A stretch of DNA of 64,000 nt, from positions 3,410,001 through 3,474,000 of the forward strand of contig NZ_JASKUT010000001.1 of NCBI RefSeq assembly GCF_030167925.1, given 5' to 3'. The stretch comes from Paenibacillus silviterrae (GTDB lineage Bacteria > Bacillota > Bacilli > Paenibacillales > NBRC-103111). The position numbers and the translations under genes are program-made. This document shows positions 25,988 through 34,571 of this stretch, one piece after another. Every line of letters begins with the position of its first letter. Position 1 is the stretch's first letter. The notes below the pieces were generated by a model. That model ran no database searches. It saw only the letters and a program-made list of their open reading frames with translations, and was not told the origin of the DNA.

Positions 25988-27073
25988 TTAATCTGTTCCT
26001 TGGGCGATGTCTTTACTCGATTGTGCGCTCTTCCTCTCGAATTTGGCTGCATAGCCTCCAATCCACCGGTGAATCGGGATGTACAGAACCGAGCCGGCAA
26101 GAGCGACGATCCAGGTAAAGCCGATCGCCCAAGGCAGGGACAGCTCCATTTGCCCCGCAAGCAGCCATCCGCCGATGATCCAAAGCACGTGGGACAAATA
26201 TACGGCAAAGGAATAGCGGCCCAGCCACTCGATCCACCGGGCCCATCTTTGTCCGACCCATGCATACAGCCAGCTGAGCAGCAGGAGGGCAAGCCCGCTC
26301 GATATATACAAAACGGGAGTGTGATAAATATACAAATACACCTGCATCTCCACCATGGAATCGATCAGTACAAGATACAGGGGAATAAGCAATGCACCGA
26401 GGAGCATGATTCGGGCTCGGTGGCGCTGGAGCCAGGACAGCAGCTGCGAACGGGTCATAGAGAGAAGCATTCCTGCCGCGTAGTAACCGAACCAATGCAG
26501 CGGGAGATGGGACTCCGTTTGAATATAGAACGTATCGAACCGTCCGGCGAAAATATCCGCCTCCACCTGATAAAGCACTACCAGATGGACTAGAAGCAAG
26601 CCCCACGCCAACAGAGGATGTGAGCTAGACGGTAAGATTCGAAACAACCCTACGACTAGGGGAGTAAGCACAATAAAGCCTAAATAAACGATCATAAAAT
26701 ACAGATGAATCTCTGCGTAGCCGAGCAATATCCCCGCTGCGTCCTGCCGGACATAGTCCAAATAGTCCGTGAAAATATCCGGCGCCCCGGTATACAGCCA
26801 GGACCAAAGGAGAAAGGGAATGGCGACGTACAGCAGCTTTTTCCTATAGAAGGACAACCAGCTCTGTGTATGCCGGTATTTCTCGTACGTCATGAAGCCC
26901 AGAATCGCGATGAAAAACGGCACGGCAAACCGGAACAGCAGGTCTCCCCAGTGTGCCAGATAGAGCATCTCCTCCGAAATCCCTTCCTTCGGAACCAGCA
27001 GGAGCACATGAATGGTGATCACACCCAGAATGGCCCAGCCCCTCAGAAAATCGATCAAACCGCTGCGTGTCAT
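25988..27073 (-). CDS. acyltransferase-3 family membrane protein (OafA/YrhL-like)
   Basis: A 361-residue protein with about ten transmembrane helices. The N-terminus RSGLIDFLRGWAILGVITIHV carries the catalytic histidine region typical of acyltransferase-3 proteins. These O-acetylate extracellular or cell-wall glycans using cytosolic acyl-CoA. Its ATG overlaps the stop of the HD-domain gene (ATGA), so the genes are co-translated. What it acylates cannot be told from sequence. Confidence 0.9.
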   Translation of the reverse strand: MTRSGLIDFLRGWAILGVITIHVLLLVPKEGISEEMLYLAHWGDLLFRFAVPFFIAILGFMTYEKYRHTQSWLSFYRKKLLYVAIPFLLWSWLYTGAPDIFTDYLDYVRQDAAGILLGYAEIHLYFMIVYLGFIVLTPLVVGLFRILPSSSHPLLAWGLLLVHLVVLYQVEADIFAGRFDTFYIQTESHLPLHWFGYYAAGMLLSMTRSQLLSWLQRHRARIMLLGALLIPLYLVLIDSMVEMQVYLYIYHTPVLYISSGLALLLLSWLYAWVGQRWARWIEWLGRYSFAVYLSHVLWIIGGWLLAGQMELSLPWAIGFTWIVALAGSVLYIPIHRWIGGYAAKFERKSAQSSKDIAQGTD

Positions 27074-27741
27074 ATTACATCCGCGTCCTTAGCCCGCCAT
27101 TCCGCATAAAATTGTTCCAGAAATTGCTCCATGAAGCGATGCCGCTCCTCCGCCACCCGGCGCGCCGCGTCTGTGTTCATTAGCTCCTTCAGCTTGAGCA
27201 GCTTCTCATAAAAATGATTGACCGCTGTTCCCTGCTCCTTCCGGTACTGCTCCGCGGTCATCTGTTCACGCGGCTGCAGCTCGGGATTGTGCATCGCATG
27301 GCCCTTCGCTCCCGAGTATGCGAACGTTCGGGCAATGCCTATGGCGCCCAGCGCATCAAGCCGGTCCGCATCCTGCACGACGCGCCCTTCCTTCGTGCGC
27401 ATCGGGGTGCCGTGTCCTCCGCTGTAGGACATCGTCGCGATGATTTCCAGCACGTGCTCGCGATCGGCCTCGTCCAGGTTATGGCCCGCAAGCCAGGTGC
27501 GAACCTTATCCATTCCCGCTTCCTTGCTGGGATTCAGCTTCTCGTCTGCGACGTCATGCAGCAGCGCCGCCAGCTCGCAAATAAACGAATCCGCTCCCTC
27601 CCCTGCCGCAAGCCGCTTCGCCATCTCCGTAACCCGCACAATGTGCCACCAGTCGTGACCGCTGCTGTCCCGCTCCAGCTCTTGCCTCGCATAAGCCCTT
27701 GCCTGCTCAAGGACGTGTTCCGTCCGATTTTGATTCCTCAT
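27070..27741 (-). CDS. HD-domain phosphohydrolase
   Basis: The ATG at 27741 follows AGGAG at 8 bases, giving 223 residues. The HD metal motifs are SGHDWWHIVRVTEMA, LAALLHDVADEK and VQDADRLDALGAIGIART, matching the YedJ/YpgQ group. Members hydrolyse nucleoside phosphates or related small phosphates with divalent metal. It is the middle gene of a tight trio with the small membrane protein and the acyltransferase. The relation between their functions is not evident. Confidence 0.9.
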   Translation of the reverse strand: MRNQNRTEHVLEQARAYARQELERDSSGHDWWHIVRVTEMAKRLAAGEGADSFICELAALLHDVADEKLNPSKEAGMDKVRTWLAGHNLDEADREHVLEIIATMSYSGGHGTPMRTKEGRVVQDADRLDALGAIGIARTFAYSGAKGHAMHNPELQPREQMTAEQYRKEQGTAVNHFYEKLLKLKELMNTDAARRVAEERHRFMEQFLEQFYAEWRAKDADVI

Positions 27742-27743
27742 GA

Positions 27744-28061
27744 TCAATCTCCTCCCCCTCCGTCACTGCCGCTGTCACTATCTCCGCCGCCTCCGTCAGA
27801 GCCGCTTCCGGAATCCTCTGAATGGGAGCCGGTACGGTAATCCTCGCTATCATCTTTAAACGGCCTTCGATGGGTGTCATCGTCCTCAGAAGGCCGCCCG
27901 TCTTCTCCCGTATACACCGGATCGTGGGTGTGGCGGGAGAAGCCCGCAGAGGGGCCTGCCGCCCCGGAATTCCCGTTCCCGCCGGATGAGGCTGCTTTCG
28001 CAAGCGAAACGATAATAATCGCTATCGCTGCGATCAATACGATCATAAACAAGACAAACAT
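27744..28061 (-). CDS. small single-pass membrane protein with Ser/Asp/Gly-rich tail
   Basis: The ATG at 28061 has GGGAG 9 bases upstream and gives 105 residues. Residues 1-22 (MFVLFMIVLIAAIAIIIVSLAK) form one helix. The rest is low-complexity, acidic and likely disordered, ending in two GGGGD blocks separated by SDSGSD. Its stop lies 2 bases before the HD gene ATG. No family is recognised. The tail resembles flexible surface or scaffold tails rather than an enzyme. Confidence 0.65.
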   Translation of the reverse strand: MFVLFMIVLIAAIAIIIVSLAKAASSGGNGNSGAAGPSAGFSRHTHDPVYTGEDGRPSEDDDTHRRPFKDDSEDYRTGSHSEDSGSGSDGGGGDSDSGSDGGGGD

Positions 28062-28140
28062 GCCAACCCACTCCCATCCGCTCGACACTAATATCAAACA
28101 TGCAAATATTGTAACTCGCCCGGCATTTCCTTGCAAAGCC

Positions 28141-28178
28141 AAAGAAAGAGGCTGCCCCTTCGGGTAGCCTCTTTCTTT
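28141..28178 (-). terminator. strong hairpin terminator of the hydrolase gene
   Basis: A 17-base arm at 28141-28157 (core AGAGGCTGCCC) pairs with 28162-28178 (core GGGTAGCCTCT) around a CTTC loop, with flanking AAAGAA/TTCTTT. The hydrolase stop codon overlaps the hairpin base. Confidence 0.85.
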
Positions 28179-29067
28179 AATGCAGCTCCGCTTCAGGCTG
28201 CTCCGGCTGCAGCTCCTCCAGCAACGGGGGAAAAACATCCCTTAGCCCCTTCTCCGGGGAGAACGTATAGCCTTGGGCCAAGCGTTCCCTGGCCGTAGGG
28301 TGTACCAGCTCGATCCACTCGCGAATCACGCGATTGACAGCATCGTAAGCCTTCGTCGGCAGCTGATGGCGTTTATTCTCAAAAAATTTCAGCGAGCTGT
28401 TCGGCAAGCCGTCGTGCAATATTTGAGCGTAGCGGTGAAATAGCCGGTCCTTATCCCCGTATAGAAGAAGCATGGGGGCTGTAATCTCCTGCAAACGTTC
28501 CGTACATTTGTTGACATAGCTTTGCCTCAAATATTGCCGTTGGTTGCGAATATCTCCCTTGATGGCGGATGTATACAAGCCTTTAAATGTCTCCAGGGAA
28601 TCCGCATTCGCCATGCAGAGCGCTGCGGCAAGGATGCGTTTGGCCCGCAAGGATGCCAGCTGAAGCCCCGTCCAAATTTCGCCGACCATCGAGAGGCTGC
28701 TGACCTCCGACATGGCGCTGATAAGGATGCCTCCATAGAAACGGTCCGGGTAGTTCATAAGCGCATGCAAAGCGACAGTACCGCCCGTGGAGTAACCGGC
28801 GATATACGCTTTTTTAATACCGAGCTCATCCATCAGCTCCCGAACGTCTTCCGCAAGCAGGCCGTACGTAACCGATTCCTTCGAATAGCTGCTTTCCCCA
28901 TGGCCCCTTAAGTCAAACACGACCACCTGGTAACGCTCCGACAGCTGTTTCAGCTGATACATAAACATCCGGGAAGTAATCATCGGCGGATGAATGAAAA
29001 TAATGGGCACGCCGCTCCCTTTGACCTGATAATGTATCTTCGTCCTGTTGACATTGGCAAATGGCAT
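28177..29067 (-). CDS. alpha/beta-hydrolase fold protein
   Basis: The start chosen is the ATG at 29067 (MPFANVNRTKIHYQ), behind AAGGA, giving 296 residues. The nucleophile elbow is GYSTGG, the acid is in LLLYGDKDRLF and the histidine is in ENKRHQLP; the oxyanion strand is IIFIHPP. Such proteins include esterases, lactonases and peroxidases. It is monocistronic, transcribed toward a strong terminator. The substrate is unknown. An upstream in-frame start at 29124 has no ribosome site. Confidence 0.88.
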   Translation of the reverse strand: MPFANVNRTKIHYQVKGSGVPIIFIHPPMITSRMFMYQLKQLSERYQVVVFDLRGHGESSYSKESVTYGLLAEDVRELMDELGIKKAYIAGYSTGGTVALHALMNYPDRFYGGILISAMSEVSSLSMVGEIWTGLQLASLRAKRILAAALCMANADSLETFKGLYTSAIKGDIRNQRQYLRQSYVNKCTERLQEITAPMLLLYGDKDRLFHRYAQILHDGLPNSSLKFFENKRHQLPTKAYDAVNRVIREWIELVHPTARERLAQGYTFSPEKGLRDVFPPLLEELQPEQPEAELH

Positions 29068-29176
29068 GCTCCGTCTCATCCTTCCCGTGCGGTAGTAGCT
29101 TGGCAGGGTTAGGGTTACCAACAATTAGCTGAATCATTCGAGGATACTTCGGATCGCCGAAAAAAAGATGCCGCCG

Positions 29177-29971
29177 TTACACACGATGTGTTTTGCGATA
29201 AACGGAGGGACTGAGATGAAGCTTCTTGGTAAACATTCGGCTCAGATAAAAGCCGCTCTCGTACCCGACGGCCTCCGCGATCCGGTCGAGCGTCAGATCG
29301 GTTTCCGTAAGCAGCGACTGCGCCTTCTGAAGACGAAGGGAAGTGACGTAATCCATCGGCGTCTGGCCGAAGGCGGCTTGAAAGCGCCGGGTAAACTGGA
29401 CCGCATTCAGCCCCAGTTGAAGACCTACCTCGTGGATGGCTACCGGACCGAGCGCATATTGTTGCAGCTGACGAGCCGCCTCCTGCATCTTGGGGTCCGG
29501 GACACCCCCTCTGGCCGCCGCCTGCCGCCGGCGCTCCGCCTCCACGCTCAGCAGCACCCACAGATCCTGCCAGTAATGCTCCAGCCGCCTTTGCCTGAGA
29601 TCATGAGCTAAGCCCTGCTGCATCGCCTGCTCCATGTATTGATACGTCGAGGCCAAACGGTGATGATCCTTCACGGTCAGATGGACGGGAGGACGCGGCG
29701 CCTCATCTCCGCCAGAATCCAAGCCGAAAGTATAAAAATAAAACGAAACCGGCTCCAGCACCTCCCGCTCAAACACCGTTGAAGGTGGGCAAAAAATGAG
29801 ATCGCCGAAGCCCGCCTCCCCGGAGAAGCTTTCGATCCGATAACGGAATCGGCCGTCCGCTACCGCAAACAGCACCCAATCGGCATATTCGTCCTCGCGA
29901 AATTGAAACGCCGGCTTTTGCTTCCAATAAACGTGCGAAATCGTAATCGGGGCGATACGATGATCCCACAT
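29177..29971 (-). CDS. AraC-family transcriptional regulator
   Basis: A 264-residue protein with an N-terminal cupin-like sensor (residues about 1-110) and two C-terminal helix-turn-helix motifs (IHEVGLQLGLNAVQFTRRFQA and LDRIAEAVGYESGFYLSRMFTKK). GGGGGG lies 8 bases before the ATG. It is divergent from the FAD-dependent oxidoreductase gene at 30127 with 155 bases between them, so control of that gene by a sugar-type ligand is the simplest inference. Confidence 0.92.
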   Translation of the reverse strand: MWDHRIAPITISHVYWKQKPAFQFREDEYADWVLFAVADGRFRYRIESFSGEAGFGDLIFCPPSTVFEREVLEPVSFYFYTFGLDSGGDEAPRPPVHLTVKDHHRLASTYQYMEQAMQQGLAHDLRQRRLEHYWQDLWVLLSVEAERRRQAAARGGVPDPKMQEAARQLQQYALGPVAIHEVGLQLGLNAVQFTRRFQAAFGQTPMDYVTSLRLQKAQSLLTETDLTLDRIAEAVGYESGFYLSRMFTKKLHLSPSVYRKTHRV

Positions 29972-30073
29972 GCCGTAACCCCCCTTGAAATTTTGTATAT
30001 GACAATCGTAAATCCGTGTATGTAAAAAGTAAATAGCTTTCGATACAATTGGTTATGTGAAATGTTATCCGCT

Positions 30074-30103
30074 TTCAATTCAAAGTGAAATTTTAGATAT
30101 TAT
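30074..30103 (+). promoter_or_regulatory. candidate promoter for the FAD oxidoreductase gene
   Basis: TTCAAT (30074-30079) and TATTAT (30098-30103) are separated by 18 bases, 24 bases before the gene's start codon. GTGAAATGTTA and GTGAAATTTTA lie at 30057 and 30085 and may be regulator half-sites, though their 28-base spacing is not typical of AraC proteins. Confidence 0.35.
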
Positions 30104-30126
30104 ATTTAATCTCGAGGTGACTGAAG

Positions 30127-32370
30127 ATGAGACATGAAACGATTCGGACGGACATAACCGTCATCGGCGGAGGGCTCGCCGGGGTGAACGCCGCCATTGC
30201 TGCCGCCAGGCTCGGCCGTACCGTCGCTCTTGTGCAGAACAGACCGGTCCTCGGCGGAAACGCCAGCAGCGAGGTGCGCGTATGGGTATGCGGCGCGACG
30301 GCGCACGGCACGCAACGATATGCACGCGAAACCGGCATCATGGGCGAAATGTTCGTCGAGAACCAGTTCCGCAACCCGGAGGGGAACCCGTATTTCTGGG
30401 ATCTGGTGGTGCTGGAGGCGGTCCGGGCGGAGAAAAATATACAGCTCTTTTTAAACACAGACGTGCATGAGGTCGAAGCGGAGGGCGACGAGGACGATCG
30501 GCGCATCCTTTCGGTAACGGGCTGGATGATGGGCTCCGAGCGGCGCATTCGCTTCGAAAGCGAGATGTTCCTCGATTGCACCGGCGACGGCTTGGTCGGC
30601 TTCCTCGCCGGCGCCAAATTCCGTCTCGGCCGCGAAGCACATCACGAATATAACGAGGAATGGGCGCCGGAGGTTGCCGACGACATTACACTCGGCAGCA
30701 CGATTCTGTTCTACTCCAAGGATGCCGGCCAGCCGGTGAAATACATTCCGCCAAGCTTCGCAAAGGATATTACGAAAACGACTATTCCGATGAAACGCGT
30801 CATTCGCAGCGGCGATTCGGGCTGCCATTACTGGTGGATTGAATGGGGCGGCGAGCTGGATACGGTGCATGAGAACGAGCGCATCCGCGATGAGCTGTGG
30901 TCCGTCATTTACGGCATTTGGGATTATATTAAAAACTCAGGCAAATTCGACGCCGGGAATATGACCCTCGAATGGGTGGGCACGCTGCCGGGCAAGCGGG
31001 AATACCGCCGTTTTGTCGGAGATTACGTGCTCAATCAGAACGATATTATCGCCCAGCGGGAATTTGAGGACCGGATCGCCTTCGGCGGCTGGTCGATCGA
31101 CCTTCATCCGCCGCAAGGAATGTACTCCACGGAGAGCGGCTCGAAGCACATGCATATGGACGGCAACTACCACATTCCGTTCCGCTCCACGTATTCCGTG
31201 AACGTACGGAACATGATGTTCGCGGGACGCAATATCAGCGCATCCCACGTCGCCTTCGGTACGACACGGGTCATGGCCACCTGCGCCGTGATCGGGGAAG
31301 CGGCGGGGACCGGTGCTGCGCTGGCCGTGAAGCACGGTACAACGCCAAGAGGCGTGTACGAGAACCATCTGGCCGAGCTGCAGCAGACGCTGTTGAAGCA
31401 GGATGCCTCGGTCATCGGACTGCGCAATGAAGACGCAGCCGATGCGGCAAGGCAAGCGACCGTTACCGCCTCCAGCACTTTACGCCGGCTTGCTGTAGAA
31501 GCACCGGCGGAGGCCGTGAAGCTGGATACGGATCTGGCCCTGCTGCTGCCGGTAGCACCGGAGCTCGAGAAGCTGGAGCTGCTTGTGGATGCCGCCGAGG
31601 CAACCACACTGCAGGTCGAGCTCTGGAGCACCGGCCGTGCCGAGAACTATGTGCCTCACACGTTCGAGGTGTCCGGCTCCGCGGCGATTGACGCCGGTGA
31701 ACGCCAGTGGGTGAGCGTGCCGCTGGCATGGAAGCCGGAAAGCACGCAGAACGCCTTCGTTATCGTCCGCGCCAATGCGGCCGTATCCCTGCTGGCAAGC
31801 GACCGGCAGCAAACGGGCGTACTGTCCTTCAAGCGGGTCGGCGAAGGCCGTACGGTGAAGCAGCTGGAGGATCACACCCCGACGCAGCCCGTCGTCCAAT
31901 GGTCGATGCGCGGCTTAAACCGCAAGCCGTTCTGCTTCCGCGCTTATCCGGAGACATCCGCCTTTGCCGCGGAGAACGTAACCGACGGGTATCTTCGCCC
32001 CTATGGCGGCCCTCACCTGTGGGTGTCGGAGCCGCTCGCCGGCGGGGAAGCTTCGGTTGAGCTGAGCTGGAGTGAAGGAACGGCGATTCAAGAGGTGCAT
32101 ATCGTCTTTAACGACGATGTGAACGAGGATTTGATCAACCTGCACCACCACCGGACCCCGTTCGAGGTCATCCCGGAGCTGGTACGCGACTACCGCGTGG
32201 AAGCGCTGGTAGATGGGGCATGGACCGTGCTACACCGGGAGACGGCGAACCGCAAGCGCAAGCGGGTGCATCGTCTGGACGCTCCGGTGACAGCCGCGAA
32301 GCTGCGCCTGGCGGTCGAAGCGACCAACGGCACGCCTTATGCCGAGGTATACGAGATTCGAGTATATTAA
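30127..32370 (+). CDS. FAD-dependent oxidoreductase with C-terminal beta domains
   Basis: A 747-residue protein with GAGGTG before the ATG. Residues 8-30 carry the FAD-binding motif VIGGGLAGVNAAIAAARLG. About 1-440 matches the FAD_oxidored group, with RPVLGGNASSEVR and the C-terminal FAD contact NMMFAGRNISASHVAFGTTRVMATC. Residues about 450-747 look like a beta-sandwich that may bind carbohydrate. No signal peptide is seen. Such proteins are common in polysaccharide-use loci of Paenibacillus and Bacteroidetes, but their reaction is largely unknown. The divergent AraC gene is the likely regulator. Confidence 0.88.
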   Translation: MRHETIRTDITVIGGGLAGVNAAIAAARLGRTVALVQNRPVLGGNASSEVRVWVCGATAHGTQRYARETGIMGEMFVENQFRNPEGNPYFWDLVVLEAVRAEKNIQLFLNTDVHEVEAEGDEDDRRILSVTGWMMGSERRIRFESEMFLDCTGDGLVGFLAGAKFRLGREAHHEYNEEWAPEVADDITLGSTILFYSKDAGQPVKYIPPSFAKDITKTTIPMKRVIRSGDSGCHYWWIEWGGELDTVHENERIRDELWSVIYGIWDYIKNSGKFDAGNMTLEWVGTLPGKREYRRFVGDYVLNQNDIIAQREFEDRIAFGGWSIDLHPPQGMYSTESGSKHMHMDGNYHIPFRSTYSVNVRNMMFAGRNISASHVAFGTTRVMATCAVIGEAAGTGAALAVKHGTTPRGVYENHLAELQQTLLKQDASVIGLRNEDAADAARQATVTASSTLRRLAVEAPAEAVKLDTDLALLLPVAPELEKLELLVDAAEATTLQVELWSTGRAENYVPHTFEVSGSAAIDAGERQWVSVPLAWKPESTQNAFVIVRANAAVSLLASDRQQTGVLSFKRVGEGRTVKQLEDHTPTQPVVQWSMRGLNRKPFCFRAYPETSAFAAENVTDGYLRPYGGPHLWVSEPLAGGEASVELSWSEGTAIQEVHIVFNDDVNEDLINLHHHRTPFEVIPELVRDYRVEALVDGAWTVLHRETANRKRKRVHRLDAPVTAAKLRLAVEATNGTPYAEVYEIRVY

Positions 32371-32375
32371 GTATG

Positions 32376-32416
32376 GAAAAAGCCTGCAGCGAGATTATCC
32401 GCTGCAGGCTTGTTTT
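32376..32416. terminator. bidirectional terminator
   Basis: AAGCCTGCAGCG (32380-32391) pairs perfectly with CGCTGCAGGCTT (32400-32411) and is flanked by an A-run on the left and TGTTTTTT on the right. It serves the convergent oxidoreductase (plus) and sugar kinase (minus) genes. Confidence 0.9.
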
Positions 32417-33409
32417 TTAGCCGCCGGGGTGGAAGGCTTCCGCCTCGGCTAGGGTAGGCAGCGCCGGGATCGCCCCGCGGCGCGTTGTAGTTAATGCGCC
32501 GACCTTGTTCGCGAAGCGGAACACGTCGTGCACCGTCGCCTCGTCGCCGAGGCGACTGACCATGCTTTCGGCCGTGACGCCCAGCTCCACGAGCCGGTGC
32601 AGCATGGCGCCGACGAAGCTGTCGCCGGCGCCGGTGGTGTCCACCGCGTGCACCGGGAAGCCGGGCACGCGAATGCGCGCGCCGCCGGACGTGACGACGC
32701 GGCAGCCTTCGCCGCCCAGCGTCACGACCAGCACGCGGGCGCCCAGCGCCAGCAGCCGCTGCTCCGCGGCGGCGGCGTCGCTCTCCTCGGCGAGGAACGT
32801 CAGCTCCTCCTCGCCGACCTTCACCACATCGCCGAGCCCGATGTGGGCCAGCACCTCCCGACGCATGCGATCCGCGTCAGGCCACAGCATCGGCCGCAGG
32901 TTCGGGTCGTAGGACACGAGGCCTCCGGCCTCGCGCACCCTACGAGCCGCCTCCAGCGTGGCCGAACGGCAGGGCTCGGCGATCAGAGATACCGAGCCGA
33001 AGTGGTACACCGCCGCGTCCTCCAGCCACGCGGCGTCCACCTCCTGCGCCTCCAGCAGCATATCGGCTGCCGGCTCGCGGTAAAACAAAAAGTCCCGCTC
33101 GCCGTCCTCGCGGAGCGAGACAAAGGCAAGCCCCGTTCGCGCCGCATCCGTCTCCACGAGCCGGGCATCCACGCCGGCGTCCTCCAGCGTGCCGCGCAGG
33201 AACTGCCCGAACGCGTCGCGTCCCGTCTTCCCGATGAAACGGGCCGAGCCGCCCAGCTTCGCTACGGCCGCCGCTACGTTGGCGGGTGCCCCGCCCGCAG
33301 CCTTGCGAAAGGCGGGCACATCGGAGAGCGGTTGTCCGTTCGTCTCCGGGACGAAATCAATGAGCAGCTCCCCTAAGCATACGATTCTCTTTTTCCTGGA
33401 TTCCGACAT
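32417..33409 (-). CDS. PfkB-family carbohydrate kinase (fructokinase-like)
   Basis: From the ATG at 33409 (AGGG upstream) the protein has 330 residues. Ribokinase-family motifs are clear: GGAPANVAAAVAKLGG near residue 40 and DTTGAGDSFVGAMLHRL with the catalytic Asp near residue 265. The N-terminal CLGELLIDFVP is typical of bacterial fructokinases. It phosphorylates a free sugar, probably fructose, with ATP in the cytoplasm. It is monocistronic. Local GC is clearly higher than in its neighbours, especially at third codon positions. Confidence 0.9.
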   Translation of the reverse strand: MSESRKKRIVCLGELLIDFVPETNGQPLSDVPAFRKAAGGAPANVAAAVAKLGGSARFIGKTGRDAFGQFLRGTLEDAGVDARLVETDAARTGLAFVSLREDGERDFLFYREPAADMLLEAQEVDAAWLEDAAVYHFGSVSLIAEPCRSATLEAARRVREAGGLVSYDPNLRPMLWPDADRMRREVLAHIGLGDVVKVGEEELTFLAEESDAAAAEQRLLALGARVLVVTLGGEGCRVVTSGGARIRVPGFPVHAVDTTGAGDSFVGAMLHRLVELGVTAESMVSRLGDEATVHDVFRFANKVGALTTTRRGAIPALPTLAEAEAFHPGG

Positions 33410-33603
33410 GATATCCCTGCCTCTCAAGCATTGTACCTACCAAGATAGCACAAACCGATCCACAATGACAAAGGCGTGCCCCGCAATGCAAAAGAACCTC
33501 CGCACCGGGAAGGCAGAGGTGACAAGTTAGGCGAGTGTCAGCATGCGCCGGCCGGGGCCTACGACTAGGTCCCTACCCATTTTTCAAATCCCGGGCCTCT
33601 ACC

Positions 33604-33633
33604 CACCCGTCTTTCGTCCCCGAGCATATAGTA
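33604..33633 (+). promoter_or_regulatory. candidate sigma-K promoter for the YjcZ-like gene
   Basis: CACC (33604-33607), 17 bases, then CATATAGTA (33625-33633) fits the mother-cell sigma-K consensus AC-N16/17-CATAnnnTA. It lies about 60 bases before a small sporulation gene. Confidence 0.5.
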
Positions 33634-33691
33634 GTATTGTACCGAGGCCACAAGCCCCGGAGAACTGAAGAATCTAAAGGAGGAATAACAT

Positions 33692-33784
33692 ATGACAGTT
33701 GCAGGCGGCTACACTTCCACAGGTGCGATTCTGGTGCTCTACATCTTGCTGGTGATCATCACTTTGGGCGGCTTCTTAGTATAA
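33692..33784 (+). CDS. YjcZ-family tiny sporulation membrane protein
   Basis: A 30-residue frame with an ideal AAAGGAGG 8 bases before the ATG. It reads MTVAGGYTSTGAILVLYILL and ends LGGFLV. The Gly-rich start and single hydrophobic helix match the YjcZ/tiny_TM_bacill family found in spore-formers. A sigma-K-like promoter precedes it and a strong terminator follows. Members are made during sporulation and sit in spore or forespore membranes; the exact function is not known. It is too short for many gene finders. Confidence 0.85.
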   Translation: MTVAGGYTSTGAILVLYILLVIITLGGFLV

Positions 33785-33798
33785 GGATCATCTAATTG

Positions 33799-33841
33799 AA
33801 AAAGCCGAGCCGGAGAGCTTTGACTCCCGGTTCGGCTTTTT
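33799..33841. terminator. bidirectional terminator
   Basis: AAGCCGAGCCGG (33802-33813) pairs with CCGGTTCGGCTT (33827-33838) with one G-U pair, flanked by A and T runs. It ends the YjcZ-like gene (plus) and the CotF-like gene (minus). Confidence 0.88.
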
Positions 33842-33850
33842 CTTCTTACC

Positions 33851-34441
33851 TTATTGTTGAAAATGCGTCTGATAATTTTGCTGGCCCTGCGCCATCGGCG
33901 CGATGCCCTGCATCATGGTGCGCATGGTATGGTTCGCCAGCTGAGGAGCCTGGTAGAAGCCGCGATAGTTCATGTATTGGAACATCTCGTAAGCCATCTC
34001 CTGGCAAATATTCGCCGAGGTCGCATGGAACGAGCGGATATCCGGATCAACGCATTCCGAAGCCCAAAGCATCGACATCATCGATCCGGTTTTGTGCATA
34101 TTCAGCGCAAGCGTCGCGATCGTTTGGTCGGAGAGCTCGGTTGCATTCGGATTCGGCGCCTGCATCTGAGGCTGCTTCAAGCCTGTCTGCGGTCTTTCAT
34201 ACACGTGAAAATGCGGCGTGTGCGGCGCCATCGCCATGCCGCGGCCGCGCAGCAGATTGGAGAGGAAGTTGTAGACCTCGATCATCCGGCGCTGCTGGTT
34301 AAACAAAATATCCTTCAGATGCGTGTCCTTGGCCATCGCAAACATCACGCCGTACAGCTCGATGTTCGCTGCCTTCGTTCGAATCGCTTCCTGGGTCTCC
34401 AGGAATTCATGTGCGGCATAACGCGGCTGCTCGATTTGCAT
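33851..34441 (-). CDS. CotF-family spore coat protein
   Basis: The ATG at 34441 follows GGAGG at 8 bases, giving 196 residues. A ferritin-like helical coat domain is seen: HEFLETQEAIRTKAANIELYG, then NLLRGRGMAMAP and ELSDQTIATLALNMHKTGSMMSML. The C-terminus is rich in Gln, Met and Tyr. CotF-like proteins are built into the inner spore coat during late sporulation. The neighbour is the YjcZ-like sporulation gene. Upstream CATCCTA with ACATA 18 bases before it may be a sporulation promoter, but this is weak. Confidence 0.88.
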   Translation of the reverse strand: MQIEQPRYAAHEFLETQEAIRTKAANIELYGVMFAMAKDTHLKDILFNQQRRMIEVYNFLSNLLRGRGMAMAPHTPHFHVYERPQTGLKQPQMQAPNPNATELSDQTIATLALNMHKTGSMMSMLWASECVDPDIRSFHATSANICQEMAYEMFQYMNYRGFYQAPQLANHTMRTMMQGIAPMAQGQQNYQTHFQQ

Positions 34442-34571
34442 TTCGAAATCCTCCACTCACTTTTCCTTGAATTTGTTCCATAGAACGAAATTAGGATGCC
34501 TTACCTTCTCCGAAGCTATGTACAAGCTCCCGGAAAAGCTTCGCAAGTGGCGGAATCGGGCAAAGCATGCG

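Noticed and set aside
30002..30034. 21-bp-spaced GTAAAT repeats between the AraC gene and the FAD oxidoreductase gene
   Set aside because: Only 8 of 12 positions match and the region is AT-rich, so chance similarity is likely.
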